From Chryseobacterium sp. MEBOG06 (lineage in GTDB: Bacteria > Bacteroidota > Bacteroidia > Flavobacteriales > Weeksellaceae), in contig NZ_CP084580.1 in NCBI RefSeq assembly GCF_021869765.1, positions 2,604,001 to 2,668,000 on the forward strand: a stretch of DNA of 64,000 bases. The letters are read 5' to 3'. Made by a program: the position numbers and the translations under genes. Each line of letters begins with the position of its first letter. The first letter of the stretch is position 1. Under the pieces are notes generated by a model, which made no database searches, had not been told where the DNA came from, and saw only the letters and a list, made by a program, of their open reading frames with translations. Of this stretch, positions 52,325 through 63,102 are shown one piece after another.

Positions 52325-54514
52325 TTGAAAGACCTGCTTCTTATTACTCCGCCTTTTACCCAGCTCAATACTCCTTATCCTGCAACAGCGTATATCAAAG
52401 GTTTTTTGAACACCAAAGATATTTCCAGTTACCAGGTTGATTTAGGTATTGATGTTATTTTAGAATTATTTTCAAAAGACGGAATTCAGAAAATTTTCAG
52501 CAAAGAAATTGATCTTTCTAATGCCTCTGAAAATTCCCGGCGGATTTTTGCATTAAGGGAAGAATACTTAAAGACGATTGATCAGGTGATTACTTTTCTG
52601 CAGGGTAAAATTCCTACGCTGGCAAGACAGATATGCAGTATGAACTTTCTTCCCGAAGCCTCCCGTTTCAATCAATTGGATGATATGGAATTTGCTTTCG
52701 GAAATATGGGTTTACAGGATAAAGCAAAACATCTGTCAACCCTTTATTTAGAAGATATCTCAGATTATATTGTTGAAAATATTGATGCTGATTTCGGTTT
52801 CAGCAGGTATGCAGAGCGACTGGGGAAAAGTGCAAATTCTTTTGACGAATTGTACTCCAAACTATCTGGTGAGCAAACATTTATAGATGCATTTACATTA
52901 AAAATTCTAGGTGAAAAAATAGAATTGGTGCAGCCTAAATTGGTTTGTTTTTCAGTTCCGTTTCCCGGAAATCTGTATTCCAGTTTCAAATGCGCCCAGT
53001 TTATAAAAAAGCATTATCCCCACATTAAAATTGCAATGGGAGGAGGCTTTCCCAATACAGAACTAAGAGAGGTTAAAGATAAAAGAGTATTTGAGTTTTT
53101 CGACTTTATTACCTTAGACGATGGAGAACTTCCGCTTGATCTTCTCTGCCAAAGTTTAGAAATTTCAACAGAAGAAGCTGAATTTAAAAGGACATTCTTA
53201 ATCGAAAATCAGGAAGTAGTTTATAAAAACAATTCCAAAAAACACGACTATAAACAAGTTGATGTAGGAACTCCGGATTATACAGATCTGAAACTGGATC
53301 AGTATATTTCTGTTATTGAAATTGCCAATCCAATGCACAGTTTATGGAGTGACGGAAGGTGGAATAAGCTTACTATGGCTCATGGGTGCTACTGGGGTAA
53401 ATGTACTTTCTGTGATATTTCTTTAGATTATATTAAAATATATGAGCCTATCTCTGCAAAAATTCTTGTAGACCGAATTGAAGAATTGATCAAAACAACA
53501 GGAGAAACCGGATTCCATTTTGTAGATGAAGCAGCACCTCCTGCATTGATGAGAGAAGTTGCACTGGAAATTCTCCGAAGAAATCTGGTTGTTACCTGGT
53601 GGACCAATATTCGTTTTGAAAAAAGCTTTACACGAGATCTTTGTTATCTCCTGAAACTTTCCGGATGTGTTGCCGTTTCCGGAGGACTTGAAGTTGCCAG
53701 CGACCGATTGTTAAAATTAATAGATAAAGGAGTATCTGTAGAACAGGTTGCCAATGTTACAAGAAATTTTACAGAAGCAGGAATTATGGTTCATGCTTAC
53801 CTTATGTATGGCTACCCTACCCAAACCGTTCAGGAAACAGTAGACTCTATGGAAATGATTCGCCAGATGTTTGAGATGGGAATTCTTCAAAGTGGATTCT
53901 GGCACCAGTTTGCCATGACTGCACATTCCCCGGTTGGTATAAGCCCTGAAGACTTTGGAGTAATTCCCGTGAAACAGGAAATACAGTTTGCGAACAACGA
54001 CATAGACTTCAAAGATAAAACCGGAATCGATCATAATAAATTCAGCATAGGATTAAAAAAATCTCTTTTCAATTATATGCATGGAGTTAATTTTGAAATG
54101 TCTCTTCAGGAATGGTTTGATTTTAAAATTCCAAGAACAACTATTCATCCCGATTATATTCATGATTGTCTATTGGAAGATGCTCAGTTTAATTTCAAAG
54201 GAAATTCAAAAGTGATCTTTTTGACCAAAAACGTAATCGCTGAGAATCGCATAAAAAATAAAAAGAAACATTCTGGTACGTACACCGTTCTTACATTCCA
54301 CTTAAAAACCAATATTGTAAAGGTTGAACTGGAAGAAGACAAAGCAACATGGCTGATGGGCATATTAGATGAAAACTCTATAGAGAATCAGAAGAAACCT
54401 ACAGTTCAGCAACTTAAGAATAAATTTGAAGAAAATTTTGAAGATTTTGAGCTGTTCTGGTTTTCAAAACCTATGCAGCAATTGAAGGAAAATGGCGTAA
54501 TTTTGAGTTTGTAA
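52325..54514 (+). CDS. B12-binding-like radical SAM protein
   Basis: A 729-residue protein. The N-terminal ~300 residues begin LLLITPPFTQLNTPYPATAY, the opening of cobalamin-binding radical SAM proteins, and include KIAMGGGFPNTELREV. The radical SAM domain has C355, C360 and C363 in HGCYWGKCTFCDI, i.e. C-x4-C-x2-C rather than the usual C-x3-C-x2-C. Further motifs are HFVDEAAPPALMREVALEIL and SGGLEVASDRLLKLIDKG. The C-terminal ~150 residues are not recognised. It starts at TTG 52325 close to its promoter. The substrate is unknown; it stands alone. Confidence 0.88.
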   Translation: MKDLLLITPPFTQLNTPYPATAYIKGFLNTKDISSYQVDLGIDVILELFSKDGIQKIFSKEIDLSNASENSRRIFALREEYLKTIDQVITFLQGKIPTLARQICSMNFLPEASRFNQLDDMEFAFGNMGLQDKAKHLSTLYLEDISDYIVENIDADFGFSRYAERLGKSANSFDELYSKLSGEQTFIDAFTLKILGEKIELVQPKLVCFSVPFPGNLYSSFKCAQFIKKHYPHIKIAMGGGFPNTELREVKDKRVFEFFDFITLDDGELPLDLLCQSLEISTEEAEFKRTFLIENQEVVYKNNSKKHDYKQVDVGTPDYTDLKLDQYISVIEIANPMHSLWSDGRWNKLTMAHGCYWGKCTFCDISLDYIKIYEPISAKILVDRIEELIKTTGETGFHFVDEAAPPALMREVALEILRRNLVVTWWTNIRFEKSFTRDLCYLLKLSGCVAVSGGLEVASDRLLKLIDKGVSVEQVANVTRNFTEAGIMVHAYLMYGYPTQTVQETVDSMEMIRQMFEMGILQSGFWHQFAMTAHSPVGISPEDFGVIPVKQEIQFANNDIDFKDKTGIDHNKFSIGLKKSLFNYMHGVNFEMSLQEWFDFKIPRTTIHPDYIHDCLLEDAQFNFKGNSKVIFLTKNVIAENRIKNKKKHSGTYTVLTFHLKTNIVKVELEEDKATWLMGILDENSIENQKKPTVQQLKNKFEENFEDFELFWFSKPMQQLKENGVILSL

Positions 54515-54789
54515 AATTTTTCGTTTTTTTCTCAGGAATTTTTAAAATTTCATGAGTTTGGCTGTTTTTTAGAAAAAAATCAGATTTTTGAAAATTACCG
54601 AACTTTTATCAATTAAGAAAATGCCCACTTTGCCATTTCCGAAAAATATAGAATACAATTTCTATTATGATCAATTTTGGTTAAACACAATTTTACATAA
54701 GCTTCTAAAATAGCAAATAAACATACTCTTTATCATCCCGAAGAAATACAAGAAGATTAAGACTTTTGTTTCTTATTGAAGATATTCTA

Positions 54790-55608
54790 TTAATTAGGAG
54801 TATCCTTTGAAACAGGTCCTACCGATACTTTTTCCTGAATTTTAATAAAATTAGGATCCATAATAGCCATACGCTCTGCAATAGCTTTATAAGTAGGATA
54901 TTTTAGAATGGATGCTCTTCCTGACATCTCTCTGTAAAGTGTAAAGCTTTTTCCTCCTGCTGTTTTCAGCTGTTTTGTAGTGGTAATATATCTTCCGATT
55001 AATTTACTTTTAGCATCATAAATTTCAATATCTATAAAAGTTTTGTCCATGATTGTATCATCTGAACCAAAACTTACAGGTAAATTGGTAAAGTAACCTA
55101 CCGGAACACCATTACTCAGAATCTCACCAACCTTATTGACTTCAATATTCATTTTATCAATCTTCTTTCTGATAGCATAAGCTTCTTTGGTCTTGTTGTC
55201 AAGTTTCCTTTTTGGAACATTTGAGAAAATTTCATCAAGGTTTTTTACATTGATTCCTTTATTATCAATTATTTTAAGGTCTTTCACGGAAGTAAAAACC
55301 GCTGATTTCTCTTCTCCGGAAAATGCAGAAGGTGATGAGTAATCCAGTTCTATAGTCTTGTCTCTATTATAAACTCTATTGATACTAATATAGCTGTCTC
55401 TCACTGAATCTACAATACTTTTATCAATGAATTTTATTGTATAGAGCGGGGTTTCCTTTAAATCCATAAACGTATATTCGCTGGATTTATTAGAGAGTTT
55501 GGCTACGGGAATTCCGTCTACATTAATAATTCCTCTTCTGGTCTTAATATTCTGGGCATGGAGAAAAACTCCCAGCACTGTAAAGAATATGATTATACTT
55601 TTCTTCAT
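54790..55608 (-). CDS. hypothetical secreted protein
   Basis: A 272-residue protein with a signal peptide (MKKSIIIFFTVLGVFLHAQ). The mature part is beta-rich in two similar halves, each with a turn VDGIPVAKLSN and SNGVPVGYFTN, suggesting an internal duplication (about residues 29-39 and 164-174). Conserved GIPVA/GVPVG turns are followed by a similar LYTIKF/DIEIYD strand. No family was recognised. It lies 80 bp after atpC on the same strand, but a terminator between them makes it a separate unit. Confidence 0.85.
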   Translation of the reverse strand: MKKSIIIFFTVLGVFLHAQNIKTRRGIINVDGIPVAKLSNKSSEYTFMDLKETPLYTIKFIDKSIVDSVRDSYISINRVYNRDKTIELDYSSPSAFSGEEKSAVFTSVKDLKIIDNKGINVKNLDEIFSNVPKRKLDNKTKEAYAIRKKIDKMNIEVNKVGEILSNGVPVGYFTNLPVSFGSDDTIMDKTFIDIEIYDAKSKLIGRYITTTKQLKTAGGKSFTLYREMSGRASILKYPTYKAIAERMAIMDPNFIKIQEKVSVGPVSKDTPN

Positions 55609-55634
55609 AGAATCAGACTTTTACATAAAATAAA

Positions 55635-55659
55635 AAAGTGTAACACAAAGTTACACTTT
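55635..55659 (-). terminator. atpD-atpC terminator
   Basis: AAAGTGTAAC/GTTACACTTT with a 5-nt loop, about 30 bp after the atpC stop codon. A T-run follows on the minus strand. Confidence 0.75.
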
Positions 55660-55688
55660 CTTGAAAATATATTTAGCTTTTCATTTAA

Positions 55689-55970
55689 TTATTCACAAAG
55701 GATAATTCCTTTATTATGATTAAATTCTACAACACCGCTTTTGATAGAGTAAGAAAAAACAGAGTCTTTCCCACCTTCTGCAGTAAAGTTTTTAGCAAAA
55801 GCATCATCAATTGAGTTAGCGAAAAGCTTTACTTTACCACCTACTAAAGAAGAAACGATTCCTGCGTGGTTTTTCATGATGTGAAATTCACCATTTTTCC
55901 CAGGCAATAATACTGAGTTTACTTCTCCTTCAAAAACTACGTATTCTGGTGTTAAAATTTTTATATTCAT
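55689..55970 (-). CDS. atpC: F1 ATP synthase epsilon subunit
   Basis: A 93-residue subunit consisting only of the N-terminal beta-sandwich: IKILTPEYVVFEGEVNSVLL, PGKNGEFHIMKNHAGIVSSL, and VVEFNHNKGIILCE. The C-terminal helical hairpin that inhibits ATPase in other bacteria is missing, as is common in Bacteroidota. It binds the gamma subunit in the F1 stalk. It follows atpD by 89 bp; the spacer contains a short tandem repeat. Confidence 0.96.
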   Translation of the reverse strand: MNIKILTPEYVVFEGEVNSVLLPGKNGEFHIMKNHAGIVSSLVGGKVKLFANSIDDAFAKNFTAEGGKDSVFSYSIKSGVVEFNHNKGIILCE

Positions 55971-56059
55971 TTTAATTTAGATTTGAAGATTTCAGATTTC
56001 AGATTTCAGACAACCTTAAAGTCTCATGTCTGGTATCTGCTATCTTTATGTCTAATTTA

Positions 56060-57604
<1,545 letters not shown>

Positions 57605-57829
57605 TCATAAACCCGCAATTGGTAAAAAAAAGATTTTTATCATGCTTTTTCAGAGAAAGCATATTGTGATAAATAATATGTAAAATTCAATATCTACGGC
57701 AATTTTTAAAAACAAATTTTCAAATCACCAGATTCACCTTTATATATTAATATACAATATACCCTTTCGTTTCAAAACATTTCATTTTCAAATTTTAAAA
57801 TTCCTCCGCTACATTCAAAATAAAGGCTT

Positions 57830-57837
57830 TATATTTG
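57830..57837 (+). promoter_or_regulatory. -7 promoter element of ribF
   Basis: TATATTTG fits TAnnTTTG, 20 bp before the TTG start at 57857, which supports that start codon. Confidence 0.45.
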
Positions 57838-57856
57838 CAATCAAAATTTTTCCGTT

Positions 57857-58783
57857 TTGAAAGTTTTCAAGAATTTCACAGATTATTCCTCTCAGAAACC
57901 TCTAGCATTGTCTTTAGGGATGTTTGACGGGGTACATCTAGGGCATAAAAGTATTATTGATGAATTGATAAATGTAGGCACAGAGAATAATCTGGAAACT
58001 GCAATATTAACTTTTTGGCCCCATCCAAGATTTGTATTTAATCCTAATGAAGATTTAAAGCTTTTAAATACTTTAGAGGAGAAAAAAGAGCTGGTTGAAA
58101 AATATGGTATTGATAATCTGTTCCTTAAAGAGTTTGATGAAGAATTCAGGAACTTAACAGGAGAAGAATTTGTTCGTCAGATTTTAGTTGACCAGCTTAA
58201 TGTAAAATACCTTATTATAGGATATGACCATTCTTTCGGAAAAAATAAAACCGGAAATTTTGAACTGCTTCAAAAATTATCAAAAGAACTTGATTTTGAA
58301 GTAGACCAAATGGAAGCGATTAATATTCACGAAAATAATATCAGTTCTACCAAAGTTCGTAATGCCCTTTTGACCGGGAATATTAAAGAAGCCAATGAGA
58401 TGCTTGGCTACTCCTACTCTGTTTCAGGGACTGTAGTTCACGGAAAGAAAATTGGAAGAACCATTGGATATCCAACGGCTAATATTGAGACCGAATCTAT
58501 TAAGCTTCTACCAAAAAAGGGAGCCTATATTGTAGAAGTAGTGGTAAAAGGCCAGCAGTATAAAGGAATGCTGAGTATTGGAACCAACCCTACTGTAAAT
58601 GGAGAAAAACTGACTGTTGAAGTCTATATTCTCGATTTTAATGATGATATTTATGATGAAAAAATTACGGTAACTTTCAGGGATTTTCTTCACGATGAGA
58701 TAAAATTTGAGGGTCTGGAAAAACTGATTGAAAGACTGGATCTGGATAAGGAAATTACAAAAAACTATGATTTCAAAGTGTGA
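57857..58783 (+). CDS. ribF: bifunctional riboflavin kinase/FAD synthetase
   Basis: A 308-residue enzyme that phosphorylates riboflavin to FMN and adenylates FMN to FAD. The FAD synthetase part (about 1-150) has the nucleotidyltransferase motif MFDGVHLGHKSII, and VGYDHSFGKNKTGNF-like residues near 120-135. The riboflavin kinase part (about 175-305) has the GRTIGYPTANIE motif and SIGTNPTVNGEKLTVEVYIL. It starts with TTG at 57857; the product begins MKVFKNFTDYSSQKP. Confidence 0.95.
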   Translation: MKVFKNFTDYSSQKPLALSLGMFDGVHLGHKSIIDELINVGTENNLETAILTFWPHPRFVFNPNEDLKLLNTLEEKKELVEKYGIDNLFLKEFDEEFRNLTGEEFVRQILVDQLNVKYLIIGYDHSFGKNKTGNFELLQKLSKELDFEVDQMEAINIHENNISSTKVRNALLTGNIKEANEMLGYSYSVSGTVVHGKKIGRTIGYPTANIETESIKLLPKKGAYIVEVVVKGQQYKGMLSIGTNPTVNGEKLTVEVYILDFNDDIYDEKITVTFRDFLHDEIKFEGLEKLIERLDLDKEITKNYDFKV

Positions 58784-58956
58784 TAATTTTGAGTTCATAA
58801 AATTTATCATGAGCTCCTCATGAAAAACGTATATATTTTTGAAATCCGATTATAAAACAAGGGGCTGTACTAGTATGTACAGTCTTTTATTGCATCTAAT
58901 CCTTTTATTTTGGCTACAGATACTCATAGAATTTTGGGTATTTACAGCTAAAAATA

Positions 58957-58984
58957 AAGGCTGCCCCTGATAGGAAGCAGCCTT
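58957..58984 (-). terminator. terminator of the lipoprotein gene at 58992
   Basis: AAGGCTGC/GCAGCCTT with a 12-nt loop, T-rich on the minus strand, 8 bp after the stop codon. Confidence 0.65.
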
Positions 58985-58991
58985 ATATTAT

Positions 58992-59477
58992 TTATTTCAA
59001 TATCTTTAAATAGACCTGCTGGGTCTCATTATTCACTTTCACATTAGGAAATTTCTTATCATAATCAATAAATATATCTCCTTTTTCACCAGCTTTTCCA
59101 TTGCCGTCAGAATCCCAGCTTACTGTCACATAATACTTCACGGGCCCTTTAGGTTTGGGTGTAATCTTACTTTCAGCATCTTTAGGTACTGGCAAGTCTA
59201 TAACAAATGGCACGGTTTTCTGCTCATAATCTTTTTCAGTGATTAATGTAGCTGGTGCATCTGCTAAAGTCTCATCCACTCCATATAAACTTACTTTAAG
59301 TTTTGGATTTTTGATAACAAAGTCCCCCATCCCTGAAAATTCTATTTTAATATTATCAGACGGGGTGTTTGAATTGTCAACAGCAGCAGAAGGAGCATTT
59401 GTTTTTGCCTCCGGTTTATTACAGCTTGATAACATTAGTGTACCTGCAGCCATAAATAATAATAAGTGGTTTCTCAT
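58992..59477 (-). CDS. hypothetical lipoprotein
   Basis: A 161-residue protein with a lipoprotein signal ending at Cys19 (LMLSSC). A Thr/Ser/Ala-rich spacer is followed by a beta domain (IKIEFSGMGDFVIKNPKLKV, VPFVIDLPVP, VKYYVTVSWDSDGNGKAGEK). The last stretch D-S-D-G-N-G-K-A-G-E resembles a calcium-type Asp loop, so the protein may bind Ca(II). The longer frame to 59531 is rejected because MRNHLLLFMAAG at 59477 opens the signal. Envelope-anchored; function unknown. Confidence 0.87.
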   Translation of the reverse strand: MRNHLLLFMAAGTLMLSSCNKPEAKTNAPSAAVDNSNTPSDNIKIEFSGMGDFVIKNPKLKVSLYGVDETLADAPATLITEKDYEQKTVPFVIDLPVPKDAESKITPKPKGPVKYYVTVSWDSDGNGKAGEKGDIFIDYDKKFPNVKVNNETQQVYLKILK

Positions 59478-59561
59478 TTGTTCTTTTTTTGTTACTATAA
59501 AAATTAATATTTCACAACTAATAGATAACAAATTCCGTACCTAACCATAACTGCCCCTATT

Positions 59562-59918
59562 TTACAAAGACTCATTGACAGCATTCTGAGCCTTTTTTGT
59601 CAAGGATTTAAAAACAAGATCGTACGACTGGTCAATAAGCTTAAAGATCAAATCTCTTTTCAAACCGTCTGTCATCACAGAATTCCAGTGTGTTTTATTC
59701 ATATGATAAGCCCCTGTTATCTGAGGATATTGCTCGCGGAGCTCAGCACTCCATTCCGGATCTGTTTTTACATTGATAGATAAAGGTTGCTTTTCAAGGG
59801 CCATCAGCAGAAACATTTTAGTATCTACTTTCAGAACCAGGGTTTCGTTATCAAAAGGAAAGCTTTCTGTAACTGCTTTTTTGGCAAGACAATAGTCTAA
59901 AATTTCGTTGGCATCCAT
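59562..59918 (-). CDS. MmcQ/YjbR-family protein
   Basis: A 118-residue protein with the MmcQ/YjbR pattern: YCLAKKAVTESFPFDNETLV, MFLLMALEKQPLSINVKTDP, QITGAYHMNKTHWNSV and the closing LIDQSYDLVFKSL. This small fold is related to CyaY-like domains and is often called a DNA-binding protein, though the function is unproved. Monocistronic on the minus strand, between a lipoprotein gene and an NAD(P)-binding gene. Confidence 0.93.
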   Translation of the reverse strand: MDANEILDYCLAKKAVTESFPFDNETLVLKVDTKMFLLMALEKQPLSINVKTDPEWSAELREQYPQITGAYHMNKTHWNSVMTDGLKRDLIFKLIDQSYDLVFKSLTKKAQNAVNESL

Positions 59919-60046
59919 GGAGTTTTATTGAATATTGAGCGTTAAAAATTAAAAATATAAAACTGATCTTTAATAAATTTTTTAATCTTTAGTTCAAATT
60001 TAGTAAATTTAAGAAAGAAAACATCATTACATCAAATTACATTCTT

Positions 60047-60706
60047 ATGAAGGCTTTAGTAATCGGTGCCACAGGCGCTACAGGAAAAGATCTGGTTAAT
60101 CAGTTGCTCAATGATAAAGACTTCGAGGAAGTTAATATTTTTGTAAGAAAACCCGTTAATATTGAAAATGAAAGGCTTAAAGTACATGTTGTCAACTTTG
60201 AAAAGCCTGAGGAATGGAAAGAAAAGGTAAAAGGAGATGTTGCATTTTCATGTCTGGGAACTACTTTAAAGGATGCCGGAAGTAAGGAGGCTCAGAAGAA
60301 GGTTGATTTTGATTATCAGTATGAATTTGCCAAAGCTGCTAAGGAAAATGATGTGGAAGATTATATTTTAGTTTCGGCTTATGGAGCGAATCCTGAGTCC
60401 AAAATCTTTTATTCTAAAATGAAAGGAGAACTGGAAGAAGCTGTAAAACAGTTGCATTTCAATAAAATAACTATTTTTAACCCGGGAATGCTGGAGCGTA
60501 AAAATTCTGAGAGAACAGGTGAAGTGCTTGGCAGCCGGATTATAAAGTTTGCCAATAAGTTGGGCTTACTGGAGAGTCAAAAACCTCTGCCGACGGATAT
60601 TCTCGCAAAAGCGATGATCAATTCTTCCAAAATAAAAAGCAATGGTTACTCCAGTATCAAACTTGGAAATATATTCTGTTTTGCAGAAAAAGTAATTGAT
60701 AGTTAA
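60047..60706 (+). CDS. NAD(P)H-binding Rossmann-fold protein
   Basis: A 219-residue atypical short-chain dehydrogenase. The cofactor motif VIGATGATGKDLV is at residues 5-17, followed by FVRKP (NADP-type Arg near 34), FSCLGTTLKDAG and the YILVSAYGANPESKIFYSKM segment that replaces the usual Y-x-x-x-K. It resembles HTATIP2/YbjT-like oxidoreductases that bind but may not turn over NADPH. Cytoplasmic, monocistronic. The following hairpin repeat may act as its terminator. Confidence 0.92.
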   Translation: MKALVIGATGATGKDLVNQLLNDKDFEEVNIFVRKPVNIENERLKVHVVNFEKPEEWKEKVKGDVAFSCLGTTLKDAGSKEAQKKVDFDYQYEFAKAAKENDVEDYILVSAYGANPESKIFYSKMKGELEEAVKQLHFNKITIFNPGMLERKNSERTGEVLGSRIIKFANKLGLLESQKPLPTDILAKAMINSSKIKSNGYSSIKLGNIFCFAEKVIDS

Positions 60707-60760
60707 AGATACAGACTGTTTTGGATCATTCCCTGCCCATTATACATGACTATAAATGCC

Positions 60761-60823
60761 TCGACTCCGCTTAGCATGACATATCCGATACCGGATATCA
60801 AAATCGATGCTGAGCGGAGTCGA
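60761..60823. repeat. large hairpin repeat with nested stem
   Basis: TCGACTCCGCTTAGCAT (60761-60777) pairs with 60807-60823 with one mismatch, and inside it ATATCCG/CGGATAT (60781-60787/60792-60798) forms a second stem. It lies between convergent genes and may end both transcripts. Sequences of this kind are known as dispersed palindromic repeats in flavobacteria. Confidence 0.65.
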
Positions 60824-60856
60824 AATATGCTAAGCTCGGGGCTTATTCTTATATTT

Positions 60857-61432
60857 TTACTTCAAATACTTCGTGATGGCATGGTCCGTTGGCTTTGTAG
60901 TACTCACAAAAGTATCAATAAGCTTCCCGTTTTCATCCACTAAGAATTTGGTAAAGTTCCAGAGAATGGTTGTATTTTTCACTCCGTTTAGCTCCTGCTC
61001 TGTTAAATATTTAAAGATAGGTGCCGTATCATCTCCTTTTACAGAAACTTTTGCTGCCATCGGGAATGTTACTCCATAATTTTTCTGACAGAAGGCTCCG
61101 ATCTCCGTATTGGTTCCCGGCTCCTGGCCTCCAAAATTATTGGCAGGAAAACCAATGACTACCAATTTATCTTTATACTCTTCATATAGCTTTTCAAGCT
61201 CTTCATACTGAGGGGTAAATCCACATTTTGAAGCAGTATTTACAATCAGTATCTTTTTTCCTTTGAAATCTGCGAAATTGATCTCCTTACCGTCAAGACT
61301 TTCAACTGTAAAGTCATATATTGTTTTTCCCATAAGTTCGTTGGTTTTAGCTTTAGAAATTTCACTTTTTTGATTGGTGCAGCTTTGCAGAAATGCTATA
61401 AAAGAAAGCAGCATTAGAAAAATATTTTTCAT
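60857..61432 (-). CDS. glutathione peroxidase-family lipoprotein
   Basis: A 191-residue thiol peroxidase. The signal ends at a lipobox-like Cys18 (FLQSC), so the enzyme is envelope-anchored rather than cytoplasmic. The active site has C70 in NTASKCGFTPQYEELEKL in place of selenocysteine, GFPANNFGGQEPG with the catalytic Gln, and WNFTKFLV with the catalytic Trp. It probably uses thioredoxin-like reductants to remove peroxides. It shares orientation with the next two minus-strand genes but is separated by 36 bp from the LolA-like gene. Confidence 0.94.
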   Translation of the reverse strand: MKNIFLMLLSFIAFLQSCTNQKSEISKAKTNELMGKTIYDFTVESLDGKEINFADFKGKKILIVNTASKCGFTPQYEELEKLYEEYKDKLVVIGFPANNFGGQEPGTNTEIGAFCQKNYGVTFPMAAKVSVKGDDTAPIFKYLTEQELNGVKNTTILWNFTKFLVDENGKLIDTFVSTTKPTDHAITKYLK

Positions 61433-61468
61433 TTCTTATCAATTTTTACGCAGTTGGCTGCAGGTGAA

Positions 61469-62131
61469 TTAAAACTTAAAAATATTGGCAGGAAACACTT
61501 TGTTGATATCAATTCTGTTTAGTATCATAACATAGTCTCCATCTTTCTTAGAATTTGACGATTCTATTCTGAAAGGCATACTAAAATTCCCTACTTTTTT
61601 ATAATCAAAATATACGAGTGTTTCATCTTTTTTCACTTCTTTTAAAAGCATATAAGTCTGTGTATCAAAATAGTACATATTCTTATTAACATTCTTGGTA
61701 AGTTCTACTTTATGACAGTAGATATCTCCTACTTTTTCTTTTCCAAGATATTTAGCCTCAAATCCTTTATTTTCCCAATCAATGAAGTCGTTATCAAAAC
61801 TTTCAGGAATATACTCAGGGTATTCCTGCAGTTTATTGGCTGCATAATTCATCGCATAGCCTTTTGTTCCGTCAAAGCCTTCAATAGCTGTTTCCTTTCC
61901 ATTGGTTGTAATCAATGTTTTTGTAAGATTAGGACGCTGCTGATATATTTTTATTGGATATTCATCTTTGATTCCCAGTACCACCTTTCCCTGAAGCAGT
62001 ACCGAGTTTAAAAGTTTCCAATTGGTAAGCCCTCCGGACAATTCAATATTTTTATCTATAATTTCCTTTGCCGTCTGTGCAAATGTTAAATGTGAAAATA
62101 TCAGTCCAAATACTAAGAGTAACTTCTTCAT
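61469..62131 (-). CDS. outer-membrane lipoprotein-sorting-like protein
   Basis: A 220-residue periplasmic protein with a signal peptide (MKKLLLVFGLIFSHLTFA). The first helix AKEIIDKNIELSGGLTNWKL, the strand series LLQGKVVLGI, YPIKIYQQRPNLTKTLI, CHKVELTKNVNKNMYYFDT and TLVYFDYKKVGNFSMPFRIE match the LolA/LolB-like half-barrel used to shield lipids. A role in lipoprotein or lipid transport is plausible but not proven. It starts after kdsB and is followed by the peroxidase gene at 36 bp. Confidence 0.88.
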   Translation of the reverse strand: MKKLLLVFGLIFSHLTFAQTAKEIIDKNIELSGGLTNWKLLNSVLLQGKVVLGIKDEYPIKIYQQRPNLTKTLITTNGKETAIEGFDGTKGYAMNYAANKLQEYPEYIPESFDNDFIDWENKGFEAKYLGKEKVGDIYCHKVELTKNVNKNMYYFDTQTYMLLKEVKKDETLVYFDYKKVGNFSMPFRIESSNSKKDGDYVMILNRIDINKVFPANIFKF

Positions 62132-62247
62132 TAATTTTATTTATAATTCCAAATATAGGAGGATTTGAGCGAAATTGCAAAAAGGTAAGAAATGCTAATG
62201 CATTGTAAAGGCAAATTTGCCAATAAATGAATGTACTGTTCTTATTT

Positions 62248-62970
62248 TTAAATCAGCTTTCTTGCTTTTTCTAAATCTTCGGGGGTATCAATACCTACTC
62301 CTATGAAATTGGTTTCTATCATCTTGATTTTCATACCATATTCAAGATAGCGGATACATTCTATTTTTTCGGAGATCTCCAGAGGTTTCATTTCCAATTT
62401 GGAAAACTGCAGTAATGCTTCTTTTCTGAAAGCGTACACCCCAATATGTTTAAAATAACTTATATCATAAGAAACTTCTCTGTGAAAAGGAATTACAGAA
62501 CGGCTAAAATATAAGGCAAAGCCATTGTTATCCGTAATGACTTTTACATTATTCGGGTTTTCAACTTCTTCTTTTTCAAACAACTGTATTTTTAAGGAAG
62601 CCAACGAAACCTCCTGTTTCTCGTCATTTTTAAATACTTCGATCAGTTGTTTTAAAGGCTCCAGTTTGAGAAAAGGTTCATCTCCCTGAACATTGATTAC
62701 AATGTCACATTCAATGTTCTGAACGGCTTCGGCAATACGGTCGCTTCCTGTTTCATGCTGTCCTGTCATGACAGCTTTTCCTCCGTGTTTTATAATTTCA
62801 TCTAAAATAATTTCAGAATCTGTAGCCACAAATACTTCATCAAACAGCCCTGTTTCCACTACATTCTGGTAAGTTGTAGTGATAACGGTTTTTTCTCCCA
62901 GAATCTGCATCAGTTTCCCCGGAAAGCGGCTTGCTTCATAACGTGCAGGGATAACAGCGATTATTTTCAT
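62248..62970 (-). CDS. kdsB: CMP-KDO synthetase
   Basis: A 240-residue cytoplasmic enzyme that activates KDO with CTP for LPS inner-core assembly. Motifs: [19 protein letters not shown] at the N-terminus, [40 protein letters not shown] and [12 protein letters not shown], ending in [16 protein letters not shown] 62970 opens the motif directly; the longer frame to 63060 adds an unlikely N-terminus. It is the functional partner of kdsA at 41568. Confidence 0.96.
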   Translation of the reverse strand: MKIIAVIPARYEASRFPGKLMQILGEKTVITTTYQNVVETGLFDEVFVATDSEIILDEIIKHGGKAVMTGQHETGSDRIAEAVQNIECDIVINVQGDEPFLKLEPLKQLIEVFKNDEKQEVSLASLKIQLFEKEEVENPNNVKVITDNNGFALYFSRSVIPFHREVSYDISYFKHIGVYAFRKEALLQFSKLEMKPLEISEKIECIRYLEYGMKIKMIETNFIGVGIDTPEDLEKARKLI

Positions 62971-63102
62971 TAATTCAAATATTAAGATAGGTATTTTTTT
63001 GAACACTGCCATCCTTCTTTTCAAAAGATAAGAAGGAATAACCGTGTATATTCTGATCAAAAGTAGTAAAACTATTTCACTTTGTTCCGTAAAAAGTCAT
63101 AT

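Noticed and set aside
60746..60943. Plus-strand open frame over the hairpin at 60761-60823
   Set aside because: It runs through an inverted repeat and into the antisense of the peroxidase gene; no coding character.
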